Shown: positions 8,313 through 18,249, numbered from the stretch's first letter. The stretch is DNA of 64,000 nucleotides from PBB1 sp043738425 (GCA_043738425.1 JAYUGJ010000007.1:17445-81444), one strand, 5' to 3'. Notes: generated by a model not told the origin, from the sequence alone. A program made the numbers and translations.

Positions 8313-9608
8313 ATGACCGACATCCTCCGAGCCGTCAAAGGCATGAACGACATCTTGCCGCCCGAGTCGGCGAGCTGGGATTGGTTGGAGGCCCGCGTGC
8401 GCTCGCTGATGGCCCGCCATGGATACGTCGGTGTGCGCACACCGATCGTCGAGCCCACGGCGCTGTTTGTGCGCGGACTGGGCGAGGTCACCGACATCGT
8501 TGAAAAAGAGATGTATTCGTTCGAGGATGCGATGAATGGCGACCGCCTCACGCTGCGCCCGGAAAACACCGCCGGCGTCGTGCGCGCGATGAATGAACAT
8601 TCGTTTTTGCGTGACGGTGGCAAGCGGCTCTACTACATCGGCCCGATGTTTCGCCACGAGCGGCCGCAAAAAGGCCGCTACCGGCAGTTCCACCAAGTGG
8701 GGGCTGAGGCGCTGGGCTTTGCCGGCCCCGATGTCGATGCCGAGTTGATCTTGATGTGCCGCATGTTGTGGCGCGAGCTGGGTCTGGTCGAGGGGCGCGA
8801 TCTGCATCTGGAGATCAACAGCTTGGGTCAGCCCGCCGAGCGTGGTGCCCACCGCGACGCGTTGGTGGCGTACTTCGAACGCCATACCGACCTGCTCGAC
8901 GACGACTCGAAGCGCCGGCTGCACAGCAACCCGTTGCGCATCCTCGACACCAAAAATCCGGCGTTGCAAGCGGTGGTAGAGGCGGCACCGCAGCTGATGT
9001 CTTTTTTGGGTCCTGATTCGCTGGCCCACTTCAACGCGGTTCGGGCGTCGCTTGAGGCGGCCGGCCTTGCGTACCGCATCAATCCGCGGCTGGTGCGCGG
9101 CATGGATTACTACAACCTCACGGTGTTCGAGTGGGTCACTGAACGACTCGGCTCACAGGGCACGGTGTGCGGCGGTGGTCGTTACGACACGCTGATCGAA
9201 CAGTTGGGCGGCAAGCCCGCTCCGGCCGTAGGCTGGGGCCTCGGCATCGAGCGCTTGCTGCTGTTGCTGCAAGAAGCCGGTGTCGAGGCTCCGCCTTGCG
9301 CGCCCGATGTGTACGCAGTGGTTCCATCGCCATCGTCCATGCCATTGGCCTTGCGCACGGTCGATGCCCTGCGCGGGTTGGGCCTGGTCGTGGTGATGCA
9401 CGCGGCGGGTCGTGACGGCTTGGGCAGCATGAAGGCCCAGTTCAAACGGGCCGATGCCAGCGGCGCGCGCTTTGCGTTGATTTTTGGCGACGACGAAGTC
9501 GCGCACGGCATGGTCGCGGTCAAACCGCTGCGGGATGCGCAAGCGCCGCAACGAACCTTCGCCATGGCCGAGGTCAACGACTGGGCCACCGAGTTGCGCA
9601 ACGCATAA
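8313..9608 (+). CDS. hisS: Histidyl-tRNA synthetase
   Basis: This class II aminoacyl-tRNA synthetase charges tRNA-His. The 431-residue protein shows ALRGMNDILP-type N-terminal sequence (VKGMNDILPPES), motif 2 (FRHERPQKGRYRQFHQVGAEALG region), the histidine-specific GGGRYDTLIEQLGG and motif 3 GWGLGIERLLLLL, followed by an anticodon-binding domain. Length is typical. It lies between ispG and a YfgM-like gene, a conserved order. Confidence 0.98.
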   Translation: MTDILRAVKGMNDILPPESASWDWLEARVRSLMARHGYVGVRTPIVEPTALFVRGLGEVTDIVEKEMYSFEDAMNGDRLTLRPENTAGVVRAMNEHSFLRDGGKRLYYIGPMFRHERPQKGRYRQFHQVGAEALGFAGPDVDAELILMCRMLWRELGLVEGRDLHLEINSLGQPAERGAHRDALVAYFERHTDLLDDDSKRRLHSNPLRILDTKNPALQAVVEAAPQLMSFLGPDSLAHFNAVRASLEAAGLAYRINPRLVRGMDYYNLTVFEWVTERLGSQGTVCGGGRYDTLIEQLGGKPAPAVGWGLGIERLLLLLQEAGVEAPPCAPDVYAVVPSPSSMPLALRTVDALRGLGLVVVMHAAGRDGLGSMKAQFKRADASGARFALIFGDDEVAHGMVAVKPLRDAQAPQRTFAMAEVNDWATELRNA

Positions 9609-9677
9609 TCCGCCGCTCGCTTCGGGGCCTCCCAGCCGCTGAATTTTTTTGCAACGCACGTTCAACCGATCTGACGC

Positions 9678-10424
9678 ATGGCTACGCCTCTCGACCTCCA
9701 AGAACAAGAACAGCTCGACGACTTCAAGCATTTCTGGAAGCGCTACGGCAATCTCATTACTTGGGTGCTGATTGCGGTGCTGGGCAGTTTTGCGGCGTGG
9801 AACGTGTGGACCTGGCGGCAGCGCGATCAGTCGGCCAAAGCCGGTGCGATGTTTGATGAGTTGGACCGCGCCGCGCAAGCCGGCGACGCTGACAAGGCCA
9901 ATCGCGTGTTCACCGATTTGAAAGAGCGCTACGCCAACACCGCATTTGCGCAGCAGGGCGGGTTGCTGGCCGCCAAAGTGCAAGCTGAAAAGGGCCAGGT
10001 CGCCGCAGCCCAAACCACGCTGGCGTGGGTTGCAAGCCAGGCCACCGAAACGGAATACCAAACCATCGCCAGGCTGCGCTTGGCCGGCTCATTGATGGAT
10101 GAGAAGAAGTACGACGACGCCATCAAGCAACTGGATGCGGCCACCGCAACTGGCTTTGAAGCGCTGGTCGCCGATCGCCGCGGCGATGTGCTGTTCGCGC
10201 AAGGCAAGGCCGACGACGCAACAGCCGCGTACAGCAAGGCATGGCAAACCATGGACCCGAAGGTCGAGTACCGCCGGTTGATCGAAGCCAAGCTCACCGC
10301 GTTGGGCGCGGCCCCGGTGGTGGCAGCCGCCAGCGCCACCGCTACCACCACCGCCACCGCGGGCGCAATTGAGGGCGCAACGACAGCGCCGGCCGCAGCC
10401 GCCAGCGGCGGAGCTGGCAAGTGA
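9678..10424 (+). CDS. yfgM: YfgM-like TPR membrane protein (SecYEG ancillary subunit family)
   Basis: YfgM family proteins are anchored in the inner membrane by one N-terminal helix and expose TPRs to the periplasm, where they associate with SecYEG and PpiD. The 248-residue product has the family start (LDLQEQEQLDDFKHFWKRYG), a transmembrane helix at about 27-47, then TPR-like repeats and an Ala/Thr-rich tail. It sits between hisS and bamB as in E. coli (hisS-yfgM-bamB-der), and its stop overlaps the bamB start, supporting the assignment. Confidence 0.9.
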   Translation: MATPLDLQEQEQLDDFKHFWKRYGNLITWVLIAVLGSFAAWNVWTWRQRDQSAKAGAMFDELDRAAQAGDADKANRVFTDLKERYANTAFAQQGGLLAAKVQAEKGQVAAAQTTLAWVASQATETEYQTIARLRLAGSLMDEKKYDDAIKQLDAATATGFEALVADRRGDVLFAQGKADDATAAYSKAWQTMDPKVEYRRLIEAKLTALGAAPVVAAASATATTTATAGAIEGATTAPAAAASGGAGK

Positions 10425-11596
10425 TGCGGCGCGGTCGTTTGCGCGCAGGCGCCGTGCTGGTCACGCAGCGCGTAGTGCAGCGCGCAGTGCGGCTGGCAAC
10501 GCCGCTCGCGCTGGCGCTTGCTCTATCGGCCTGCGCGTTCAAAGTCGACAAGCCCAAACCGAAGCCGCTGCTGCCGTTGAAGGCACAAATAGCTGGCAAG
10601 GTGGTGTGGAGCGCACGCACGTCGGAGGTGATGTTTCCGCTGTCGGTGGCAGTCAACGGCAGCACCTTCACCGTGGCGAACTCGAACGGCACGGTGTTGG
10701 CGCTGGATGCTGCCAGTGGTCGCGAGTTATGGCGTGGCACTGCGGGCGCGGCGCTGAGTGCGGGTGTGGGCAGCGACGGCCGCGTGGCCGCGGTGGTCAC
10801 ACGCGATGGCCGGGTGGTCGCGCTCGAAGCGGGGCGGGTGTTGTGGCGTCAATCGATGACCACCCGCGTGGTTACCGCGCCGCTGGTTGCCGGCGAACGC
10901 GTGTTCGTTGTCGGCATCGACCGCAGCGTCACCGCCTTCGATGCGCAAAACGGGTCGTTACTGTGGACAGTGCAACGCGGCGGTGATGCATTGACGCTGT
11001 CGCAAACGGGCGTGGCAGCAGCATTCAAAGACACCTTGCTGGTCGGCCAGGGGCCGCGGCTCGCGGGCTTGGACCCATCGACCGGCGCGGTGCGTTGGGA
11101 TGTGGCGTTGGCGTCGCCGCGCGGGTCCAACGAAGTCGAACGGTTGGCCGATTTGGTCGGCCCGCCCGCACGCGTCGGTGATTTGGTGTGTGCGCGCGCC
11201 TTCCAGGCCGCAGTGGCTTGCGTCAATGCGGAACGTGGCAGCTTGCTGTGGACCAAGCCCGTGGGTGGCCGGCAGGGCGTCGCTGCCGATGAGAAAAACG
11301 TCTATGCAGCCGACGCCTCCGACCGCATCACCGCGTGGGCGTTGGCCTCTGGCGAAATCGCCTGGGCCAGTGATGCGTTGCTGTACCACGAGCTGTCTAC
11401 GCCGTTCAGTTTGGGTGCTACCGTGGTGTTCGGTGATGTCGAAGGGCAGTTGCATTTTTTGTCGGCCGACACCGGTGCGGCCCAGCTCAGGCTGCCAACC
11501 GACGGCACGCCGATCGCGGCAGCGCCGGTGACCGCGGGCAACACGGTATTGGTAGTCACACGCAACGGCGGCTTGTTCGCACTGCGCGCCGAATGA
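10424..11596 (+). CDS. bamB: BamB, outer-membrane assembly lipoprotein
   Basis: BamB is the eight-bladed beta-propeller lipoprotein of the BAM complex that inserts outer-membrane proteins. From the ATG at 10424 it has 390 residues: a signal peptide with lipobox LALSAC (Cys at residue 37 from this start) and repeated PQQ-like blades such as GTVLALDAASGRELWR and SVTAFDAQNGSLLWT. A GTG three bases earlier is an alternative start. It overlaps the preceding gene by TGATG. Its partner BamA is encoded at about 30.7-33.1 kb. Confidence 0.95.
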   Translation: MRRGRLRAGAVLVTQRVVQRAVRLATPLALALALSACAFKVDKPKPKPLLPLKAQIAGKVVWSARTSEVMFPLSVAVNGSTFTVANSNGTVLALDAASGRELWRGTAGAALSAGVGSDGRVAAVVTRDGRVVALEAGRVLWRQSMTTRVVTAPLVAGERVFVVGIDRSVTAFDAQNGSLLWTVQRGGDALTLSQTGVAAAFKDTLLVGQGPRLAGLDPSTGAVRWDVALASPRGSNEVERLADLVGPPARVGDLVCARAFQAAVACVNAERGSLLWTKPVGGRQGVAADEKNVYAADASDRITAWALASGEIAWASDALLYHELSTPFSLGATVVFGDVEGQLHFLSADTGAAQLRLPTDGTPIAAAPVTAGNTVLVVTRNGGLFALRAE

Positions 11597-11627
11597 CGCA
11601 GGGCTGGATGCCTGCGGTGTGGCGACG

Positions 11628-12962
11628 ATGAAACCAGTCATCGCCATCGTCGGGCGACCCAACGTCGGCAAGTCGACGTTGTTCAACCGCATGACAAAAA
11701 CCCGCGACGCGATCGTTGCAGACTTTGCAGGGCTGACCCGCGACCGCCACTACGGCGACGGCCGCATCGGCGACCGCGAATTTATCGTCGTCGACACGGG
11801 TGGTTTCGAGCCGACCTGCGACAGCGGCATCGTCAAAGAGATGGCGAAGCAAACCCGTCAGGCGGTCGCCGAAGCCGATGCTGTGATCTTCGTGGTGGAC
11901 ATTCGCGCCGGTCTGTCAGCGCAAGACCACGACATCGCTCGCTACCTGCGCACCGTCGGCAAAACCGTGGTGCTGGCGGCCAACAAAGCCGAAGGCATGG
12001 TCGAGTCGCCGTTGCTAGGCGAGTTTTTCGAGTTGGGCATGGGCGAGCCGCATGCGGTGTCATCGGCCCATGGGCAAGGCATACGCAGCCTCACCGAGGT
12101 CGCGTTGGCAGCGTTCGAGTTTGCCGAGGACGACGCCGACGAAGCCGACGAAAACGCGCCGATCCGACTGGCGGTGGCGGGCCGGCCGAATGTCGGCAAG
12201 TCCACTCTCATCAACACCTGGCTGGGCGAGGAGCGCTTGGTCGCGTTCGATATGCCCGGCACCACCCGCGATGCGATCACCGTACCGTTTGAGCGCAACG
12301 GCCAGCTGTTCGAGCTGATCGATACCGCTGGTTTGCGCCGCAAAGGTAAAGTCTTCGAGGCCATTGAAAAGTTCTCGGTCATCAAAACCCTGCAAGCAAT
12401 TGCCGACGCACACGTCGTGCTGCTGCTACTTGATGCGACCCAGGGCGTGAGCGACCAAGATGCACACATCGCCGGCTACATCTTGGAGAGCGGTCGGGCG
12501 GTGGTGCTGGCCGTCAACAAGTGGGATGCGGTTGACGACTATCAAAAGCAGTTGCTGCAGCGCTCGATCGAGCAACGCCTGGCGTTTCTTAAATTCGCGC
12601 CGGTGATGAATATCTCGGCGACCAAACGCCAGGGCCTGGCACCGGTGTGGTCAGCGATTGGCAACGCGCACGCGTCGGCCATGCGCAAGATGCCCACGCC
12701 GGTGTTGACCCGCTTGCTGCTGGAGGCAGTGGAACACCAGGCGCCGAAGCGCGCTGGCATGTTCCGGCCCAAGTTGCGTTATGCCCACCAGGGTGGCTTG
12801 AATCCGCCGATCGTGGTGGTGCACGGCAACTCGCTGGAGCATGTGACCGATGCCTACAAACGGTTCCTGGAAGGCCGCATTCGCGACCACTTCAAGCTGA
12901 CCGGCACGCCACTGAAAATAGAAATGCGGTCTGGCAAAAATCCGTTTGACGGGAAGGGCTGA
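11628..12962 (+). CDS. der: Der (EngA), double-GTPase ribosome assembly factor
   Basis: Der is an essential GTPase for 50S subunit maturation. The 444-residue protein has two G domains in tandem: GRPNVGKSTLF at about residues 9-19 and GRPNVGKSTLI starting at residue 185. Each has its own switch and NKxD-type motifs (AANKAEG; AVNKWDA), followed by a C-terminal KH-like domain ending GTPLKIEMRSGKNPF. I chose the ATG at 11628, matching the family N-terminus MKPVIA, over a GTG nine bases upstream. Confidence 0.98.
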   Translation: MKPVIAIVGRPNVGKSTLFNRMTKTRDAIVADFAGLTRDRHYGDGRIGDREFIVVDTGGFEPTCDSGIVKEMAKQTRQAVAEADAVIFVVDIRAGLSAQDHDIARYLRTVGKTVVLAANKAEGMVESPLLGEFFELGMGEPHAVSSAHGQGIRSLTEVALAAFEFAEDDADEADENAPIRLAVAGRPNVGKSTLINTWLGEERLVAFDMPGTTRDAITVPFERNGQLFELIDTAGLRRKGKVFEAIEKFSVIKTLQAIADAHVVLLLLDATQGVSDQDAHIAGYILESGRAVVLAVNKWDAVDDYQKQLLQRSIEQRLAFLKFAPVMNISATKRQGLAPVWSAIGNAHASAMRKMPTPVLTRLLLEAVEHQAPKRAGMFRPKLRYAHQGGLNPPIVVVHGNSLEHVTDAYKRFLEGRIRDHFKLTGTPLKIEMRSGKNPFDGKG

Positions 12963-13041
12963 GGCCATTGTTTTGCAGCCGATAACGGCGCAGACCCGTG
13001 TGTTATTGTTTATTCAAACATCGCTCAACACGGAGGATATC

Positions 13042-13284
13042 GTGAGCAACAAAGGCCAACTTCTGCAAGACCCGTTTCTGAATTTGCTGCGCAAAGAGCA
13101 TGTTCCGGTGTCTATTTATCTGGTCAACGGCATCAAGCTGCAAGGCCACATCGAATCGTTCGACCAGTACGTCGTGCTGCTGCGCAACACCGTGACGCAA
13201 ATGGTCTACAAGCACGCGATTTCGACGGTGGTTCCGGGGCGCGCAGTGAACTTCAGCGCGGCTGACATTCCTGAATCCACTTGA
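13042..13284 (+). CDS. hfq: Hfq RNA chaperone
   Basis: Hfq is the Sm-like hexameric chaperone that pairs small RNAs with mRNAs. The 80-residue protein starts with GTG at 13042, supported by a GGAGG ribosome binding site at 13032-13036 and by family identity from SNKGQLLQDPFLNLLRKEH. The Sm1 (IYLVNGIKLQGHIESFDQY) and Sm2 (YKHAISTVVP) motifs are intact. The C-terminal tail is short. It is followed by hflX, as in most proteobacteria. Confidence 0.98.
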   Translation: MSNKGQLLQDPFLNLLRKEHVPVSIYLVNGIKLQGHIESFDQYVVLLRNTVTQMVYKHAISTVVPGRAVNFSAADIPEST

Positions 13285-13315
13285 GCTGCGCTGACCCGCT
13301 GTTGCCGCACACGCC

Positions 13316-14587
13316 TTGAATTCAGACTCGCATCCCACCGCGTCCAATGAGCCAGCACGTGCCGTGTTGGTGGGGGTCGCCATCGGACGTTGCCCCGCGT
13401 TTGACGACACCCTGGACGAACTGGCGCTGCTGGCCGAATCGGCCGGCGACATCGCGGTGGCGCGCGTGATTGCGCGCCGCAAAGCACCGGACCCGGCGCT
13501 GTTCATCGGCACTGGCAAAGCCGACGAAATCAAGGCGTTGGTTCAAATGCACCAGGCTGAGGTGGTGCTGTTCGATCAAGCGCTCGGGGCAGCGCAGCAG
13601 CGAAATCTGGAGCGCCACTTGGGCGTCGCGGTAGCAGACCGCACCATGTTGATTCTTGAAATTTTTGCGGACCGCGCACAGAGCCACGAAGGCAAGCTGC
13701 AGGTCGAGCTGGCGCGCCTGCAATATTTGTCGACACGACTGGTTCGCCGCTGGAGCCACCTCGAACGGCAACGTGGCGGCATTGGTAACCGCGGCGGTCC
13801 CGGTGAAGCGCAAATCGAGCTCGACAAACGGATGATCGGCGAGCGCATCAAGTCGGTTAAAGACCGACTCGAGAAGGTTAAACGCCAGCGCAACACCCAA
13901 CGACGCTCCCGCGAACGCAGCGAAACGTTTCGCGTCTCGTTGGTTGGGTACACCAACGCGGGTAAATCGACGCTGTTCAATGCGTTGGTGAAGGCGCGCG
14001 TCTATGCGGCTGACCAGTTGTTCGCCACGTTGGACACCACCACGCGTCAGCTGTACCTCGAAGAAGCCGGGCGCAACGTGTCGCTGTCAGACACGGTAGG
14101 CTTCATTAGAGATCTGCCGCACAAACTGGTGGAAGCGTTTGAAGCCACGCTGCAAGAGGCCGCGCAAGCGGACTTGCTGTTGCACATCGTCGATGCTGCC
14201 AGCCCCCACCGTGCCGAGCAGATGGCCGAGGTAGACAAGGTGCTCGCCAGCATAGGCGCGGCCGACGTGCCACAGCTCTTGGTGTTCAACAAAACCGATC
14301 TGCTCGAAACGCACCAGGAGCCACGAGCGGTCGTCGACGCGGTCGTGCTCGACGACGGCCGTCGGGTCGATCGGGTGTTTATAAGTGCTGCCGGAGGACT
14401 CGGCCTCGACGCTTTGCGACGACTCATCGCCCAAATGGCTGCCGCGGTGCGGCGGACCGACAGCACCGCGCACGCCGACGCGCCGGCACCCCCATCCACG
14501 GCGAACGACATCGCCCCGAATTCGCAGAGCCCTGTAAAACCCACTGGAACTTCACCTCTTTTGTATGAATATCAGCAGACCCTCTGA
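13316..14587 (+). CDS. hflX: HflX, ribosome-splitting GTPase
   Basis: HflX binds 50S subunits, splits stalled or heat-stressed ribosomes and may unwind RNA. The 423-residue product has the N-terminal nucleotide-binding domain (GTGKADEIKAL, VVLFDQALGAAQQRNLE), the RGGIGNRGGPGEAQIELD glycine-rich linker and the G domain (GYTNAGKSTLFN, DTVGFIRDLPH, NKTDLL). No ATG suits the N-terminus; the TTG at 13316 is my best start but is uncertain. Its last 23 bases overlap hflK. Confidence 0.94.
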   Translation: MNSDSHPTASNEPARAVLVGVAIGRCPAFDDTLDELALLAESAGDIAVARVIARRKAPDPALFIGTGKADEIKALVQMHQAEVVLFDQALGAAQQRNLERHLGVAVADRTMLILEIFADRAQSHEGKLQVELARLQYLSTRLVRRWSHLERQRGGIGNRGGPGEAQIELDKRMIGERIKSVKDRLEKVKRQRNTQRRSRERSETFRVSLVGYTNAGKSTLFNALVKARVYAADQLFATLDTTTRQLYLEEAGRNVSLSDTVGFIRDLPHKLVEAFEATLQEAAQADLLLHIVDAASPHRAEQMAEVDKVLASIGAADVPQLLVFNKTDLLETHQEPRAVVDAVVLDDGRRVDRVFISAAGGLGLDALRRLIAQMAAAVRRTDSTAHADAPAPPSTANDIAPNSQSPVKPTGTSPLLYEYQQTL

Positions 14588-15920
14588 AGCTTCAGCCCGC
14601 ACCCCGTCGCGGTGGCGTGAATGTGCACGCAGCGGCAGCGCACTGCTGACTGCGTTGTTGTCCGGTGTCGCAACACAGCTGCGGGTGCGGCGGGCGTCGG
14701 GCTCGGCGCAAGGGGATTCGTCCGATCCTTTCTTAGCCAAAGGCGATGGCCCGCCCGACCTGGACGAGTTGTGGCGCGATTTCAATAAAAAACTGACCGG
14801 CATGTTCGGCGGCAAAGGCGGTGCGTCGCGTCCGCCGAACCCGGGTGATGGCGGCAATTTCCAACCCGACATGAAAAGTGCCGGTATCGGGCTTGGCCTG
14901 ATTGCCGGTGTGGCAGTGCTGCTCTGGCTGGGCAGTGGCATCTTCATCGTGCAAGAAGGTTTTCAGGCGGTGGTGACATCGTTTGGCAAGTACAGCCACA
15001 CCTCCGATGCTGGTTTGCAATGGCGCTTGCCGTACCCGTTTCAAGGGCACGAAACCGTGGCGGTGACCCAATTGCGCTCGACCGAAGTGGGGCGGAACGC
15101 GGTGGTGCAAACCACGGGTCTGCGTGACTCGTCCATGTTGACCCAGGACGAAAACATCGTCGACATACGTTTTACGGTGCAGTACCGGTTAAAGGATTCC
15201 CGGGCCTATCTGTTTGAGAACCGCAACCCGGACGATGCGGTGGTGCAGGCGGCGGAGTCCGCAGTGCGCGAGATCGTTGGCAAAAGCACGATGGATTCGG
15301 TGCTCTATGAGCAGCGCGACGCGATTGCCAGTGAGTTGGTGAAATCTATACAAACCCAAATAGACCGTTTGAAAACGGGCGTGTTGATCGTCAACGTCAA
15401 CGTGCAAAACGTGCAGGCCCCGGAGCAGGTGCAGGCAGCCTTCGACGACGCCTTCAAGGCCGGCGCTGACCGCGAGCGAACCAAGAACGAAGGCCAGGCG
15501 TATGCCAATGACGTGATCCCCAAAGCACAAGGCTCAGCCGCGCGGTTGCGCGAAGAAGCGGAAGGCTACAAAGCCACGATCGTCGCCAAGGCCGAAGGTG
15601 ACGCGCAACGTTTTTCGAGCGTGTTGGTCGAGTACCAAAAAGCCCCCGCGGTCACCCGAGACCGCATGTATATCGATGCGATGCAGCAGGTGTATTCGAG
15701 CGTCAGCAAAGTACTGGTAGACAGCCGCAGCAACTCCAACTTGCTGTATCTGCCACTTGACAAGTTGATGCAGCAAGTTGCGGCCGCGACGGTGCCTGGC
15801 TCGGCGGCTGGTGCGGCGGCGGAGGGCACCGCAACCCCACCACCGGCGGCTGCCCCGGCAGCAGTACCCGATGCCCGATCGCGCGAAGGACAACGCGGCC
15901 GCGACCGCGAAGTTCGCTGA
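14565..15920 (+). CDS. hflK: HflK, FtsH protease modulator (SPFH/prohibitin family)
   Basis: HflK pairs with HflC to form the large membrane vault that encloses FtsH and regulates quality-control proteolysis. The 451-residue protein has a long cytoplasmic N-terminus with the family segment DLDELWRDFNKKL, one transmembrane helix at about residues 107-128, the SPFH domain (VQEGFQAVVTSFGKY), a coiled coil, and an Ala/Pro-rich periplasmic tail. The first roughly 50 residues overlap hflX and are not typical, so a later start is possible. Confidence 0.94.
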   Translation: MNISRPSEASARTPSRWRECARSGSALLTALLSGVATQLRVRRASGSAQGDSSDPFLAKGDGPPDLDELWRDFNKKLTGMFGGKGGASRPPNPGDGGNFQPDMKSAGIGLGLIAGVAVLLWLGSGIFIVQEGFQAVVTSFGKYSHTSDAGLQWRLPYPFQGHETVAVTQLRSTEVGRNAVVQTTGLRDSSMLTQDENIVDIRFTVQYRLKDSRAYLFENRNPDDAVVQAAESAVREIVGKSTMDSVLYEQRDAIASELVKSIQTQIDRLKTGVLIVNVNVQNVQAPEQVQAAFDDAFKAGADRERTKNEGQAYANDVIPKAQGSAARLREEAEGYKATIVAKAEGDAQRFSSVLVEYQKAPAVTRDRMYIDAMQQVYSSVSKVLVDSRSNSNLLYLPLDKLMQQVAAATVPGSAAGAAAEGTATPPPAAAPAAVPDARSREGQRGRDREVR

Positions 15921-15941
15921 ATTACCTACGGAAGCCAAAAC

Positions 15942-16817
15942 ATGAGTCGCATAGCGTTGTATGCAGGCGGTGCGTTGATTGCACTGATGGTGGCGTTCTC
16001 AACGCTGTTCATCGTTGACCAACGGCAGTTTGCCGTGATCTACGCCCTCGGTGAGATCAAAGAAGTCGTCACCGAACCGGGTCTGAAGTTCAAGTTGCCG
16101 CCACCATTTCAAAACGTGGTGTTTCTCGACCGGCGCACGCAAACTCTGGACAGCCCGGAAACCCGTCCAATCTTCACTGCCGAAAAGAAGAGTTTGGTAA
16201 TCGACTGGTTGGTGAAATGGCGCGTTGTCGATGCGCGCCAGTTCATTCGCAACAACGGCGTGGTGATGCGAGACCTCGAAACCCGGCTCAGCCCAATCGT
16301 TCAAGCCGCATTCAACGAAGAAGTGACCAAGCGCACCGTGCAGGCCATGCTCGCGACAGACCGTGAGCGTGTGATGCAAGGCGTGCGCGCACGCCTCACC
16401 GAAGAAGCAAAGTCGTTCGGTATCGAGATCGTTGATGTACGCATCAAGCGCGTCGATTTCGCGTCGAGCATTACCGACTCGATCTACCGGCGTATGGAAT
16501 CCGAGCGCAAGCGGGTCGCCAACGAGCTGCGCTCTACCGGTGCCGCAGAGGGCGAAAAAATTCGCGCCGATGCGGACCGTCAGCGCGAAGTCATCGTGGC
16601 AGAGGCCTACCGAGATGCGCAAAAACTGCGCGGTGAGGGCGACGCGAAGGCGTCGGCGCTGTACGCTGAGTCGTTCGGCCGCGATCCCCAGTTTGCGCAG
16701 TTTTATCGCAGCCTGGAGGCGTATCGCACCAGCTTTCGCAGCAAAACCGACGTCATGGTGCTCGATCCGACGAGCGAATTTTTCAAAGCCATGCGAGGTA
16801 ACTCGCCCGCCAAGTGA
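15942..16817 (+). CDS. hflC: HflC, FtsH protease modulator
   Basis: HflC is the partner of HflK. It has 291 residues, with an N-terminal transmembrane segment (about 4-22) serving as an uncleaved anchor, the SPFH domain (VDQRQFAVIYALGEI, GLKFKLPPPFQNV), and a helical stretch ending at FRSKTDVMVLDPTSEFFK, a hallmark of the family. It starts 21 bases after hflK; its stop overlaps the next small gene. Confidence 0.97.
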   Translation: MSRIALYAGGALIALMVAFSTLFIVDQRQFAVIYALGEIKEVVTEPGLKFKLPPPFQNVVFLDRRTQTLDSPETRPIFTAEKKSLVIDWLVKWRVVDARQFIRNNGVVMRDLETRLSPIVQAAFNEEVTKRTVQAMLATDRERVMQGVRARLTEEAKSFGIEIVDVRIKRVDFASSITDSIYRRMESERKRVANELRSTGAAEGEKIRADADRQREVIVAEAYRDAQKLRGEGDAKASALYAESFGRDPQFAQFYRSLEAYRTSFRSKTDVMVLDPTSEFFKAMRGNSPAK

Positions 16818-17020
16818 TGGAGTCACTCGACGGATGGAGCGTCGCCATGTCGGCACTGGGTTTGGTGCTAGTCGTTGAAGGTTTGCTTCCCAGTTTGAGC
16901 CCGCAGCGGTGGCGAGCCGCGGTCCAGAAAGCGGCCCAGTTGTCTGACGGTCAACTTCGATTCGTCGGCCTGGTGGCGGTGGTCATCGGTGCGTTGGTCG
17001 TTGCTTTCTTCGCTGGTTGA
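16817..17020 (+). CDS. Small DUF2065 (YjeT-type) membrane protein
   Basis: This 67-residue protein has two hydrophobic helices (about 7-22 and 48-66) joined by a polar loop that contains LSPQRWR, typical of the YjeT/DUF2065 family found next to hflC in many proteobacteria. Function is unknown; an accessory role for HflKC-FtsH is only suggested by the neighbourhood. The start overlaps the hflC stop (TGATG); a GTG three bases upstream is an alternative. Confidence 0.85.
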   Translation: MESLDGWSVAMSALGLVLVVEGLLPSLSPQRWRAAVQKAAQLSDGQLRFVGLVAVVIGALVVAFFAG

Positions 17021-17082
17021 ACGTCTCGGCCGGCTGTATCGCCCGCCTACAATCTTGGTTTTAACAGGCGGGTGATTTCCAC

Positions 17083-18249
17083 ATGATGTCTGCATGGCTG
17101 CTGCCAGAGCACATCGCCGACGTTCTCCCGGCGCAGGCCCAACAAGTTGAACGCATGCGTCGCAAGTTGCTCGACGTGGCCGGCGTTTATGGCTACGAGC
17201 TGGTCATTCCCCCGCTGCTGGAACACCTTGAATCGCTGTTGAGTGGCACCGGTCGCGAGCTTGATTTATTGACCTTCAAGTTGGTGGACCAGCTCAGTGG
17301 CCGCACCGTAGGTATGCGTGCCGACAGCACGCCTCAGGTCGCACGCATCGATGCGCACCTGCTGAATCGAGACGGCGTGACGCGACTTTGCTATTGCGGC
17401 CCGTTGCTCCATACCTTGCCATCCGGGTTGCATGGCACCCGTGAACCGTTGCAATTTGGTGCCGAGATTTTTGGACACGCTGGCCTGGAGGCCGACCTGG
17501 AAGTGATCGATCTGGCGCTCGATTGCGCCAGCGCAGTGGGTTTGCGATCACCAACACTCGACATGAGCGACGCGCGCATCGTGCGTGGTCTGTTGGCCAG
17601 TGCGTCTGTCGATGCGACACGCACCGGCGCATTGGTAGACGCCCTGGCGGCGAAAGACCGCGCGCTGGTCGATGTGTTGTCGGCTGGTTTGACAACCCAG
17701 GTTCGTGCGGCGTTGAACGAGTTGCTGGGTTTATACGGCGGTGATGACGTACTGGTGCGCGCTGAGGCCACGCTGCCGAACCACCCGATGATCGCGGCTG
17801 CTATTGGTGATTTACGGCGATTGGCTCGCCACGTACGCGACGCCTACCCCGAAGTCAACGTTGGTTACGACTTGGCCGATGTGGGTGGCTATGCGTACTA
17901 CAGCGGTGCGCGATTTGCTGTCTACGCACGAGGCTCCAGCGATGCGCTGTTGCGTGGTGGCAGGTACGACGAAGTGGGTGCGGTGTTTGGGCGCAGTCGC
18001 CCCGCGGTCGGTTTCAGTGTGATCGACTTGAAGGAGCTCGCCGAGCGGCTGCCGGTGCGTTCTCCCACGCCGGTAATTCGTGCGCCGTGGTCGGAAGATC
18101 CGGCGTTGCGCGCTGCGGTTCGGCAGCTGCGTCAGCAGGGCGACACGGTGGTGTGTTTGCTGCCGGGACACGAACTCGAAGGACAGGGTTTCGAATGCGA
18201 CCGGGAGCTGGTTTTATCCGGATCAAACTGGGCGGTTCAATCACTGTGA
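17083..18249 (+). CDS. hisZ: HisZ, regulatory subunit of ATP phosphoribosyltransferase
   Basis: HisZ is a HisRS paralog without synthetase activity that combines with short-form HisG to make the first enzyme of histidine biosynthesis, giving it feedback control. The 388-residue protein has class II synthetase-like motifs (PPLLEHLESLLSGTGRELD, MRADSTPQVARIDAH, and RGGRYDEVGAVFGRSRPAVGFS) but lacks the full HisRS motif set. The order hflC-hisZ-purA is characteristic of Burkholderiales. hisG is not in this window. Confidence 0.94.
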   Translation: MMSAWLLPEHIADVLPAQAQQVERMRRKLLDVAGVYGYELVIPPLLEHLESLLSGTGRELDLLTFKLVDQLSGRTVGMRADSTPQVARIDAHLLNRDGVTRLCYCGPLLHTLPSGLHGTREPLQFGAEIFGHAGLEADLEVIDLALDCASAVGLRSPTLDMSDARIVRGLLASASVDATRTGALVDALAAKDRALVDVLSAGLTTQVRAALNELLGLYGGDDVLVRAEATLPNHPMIAAAIGDLRRLARHVRDAYPEVNVGYDLADVGGYAYYSGARFAVYARGSSDALLRGGRYDEVGAVFGRSRPAVGFSVIDLKELAERLPVRSPTPVIRAPWSEDPALRAAVRQLRQQGDTVVCLLPGHELEGQGFECDRELVLSGSNWAVQSL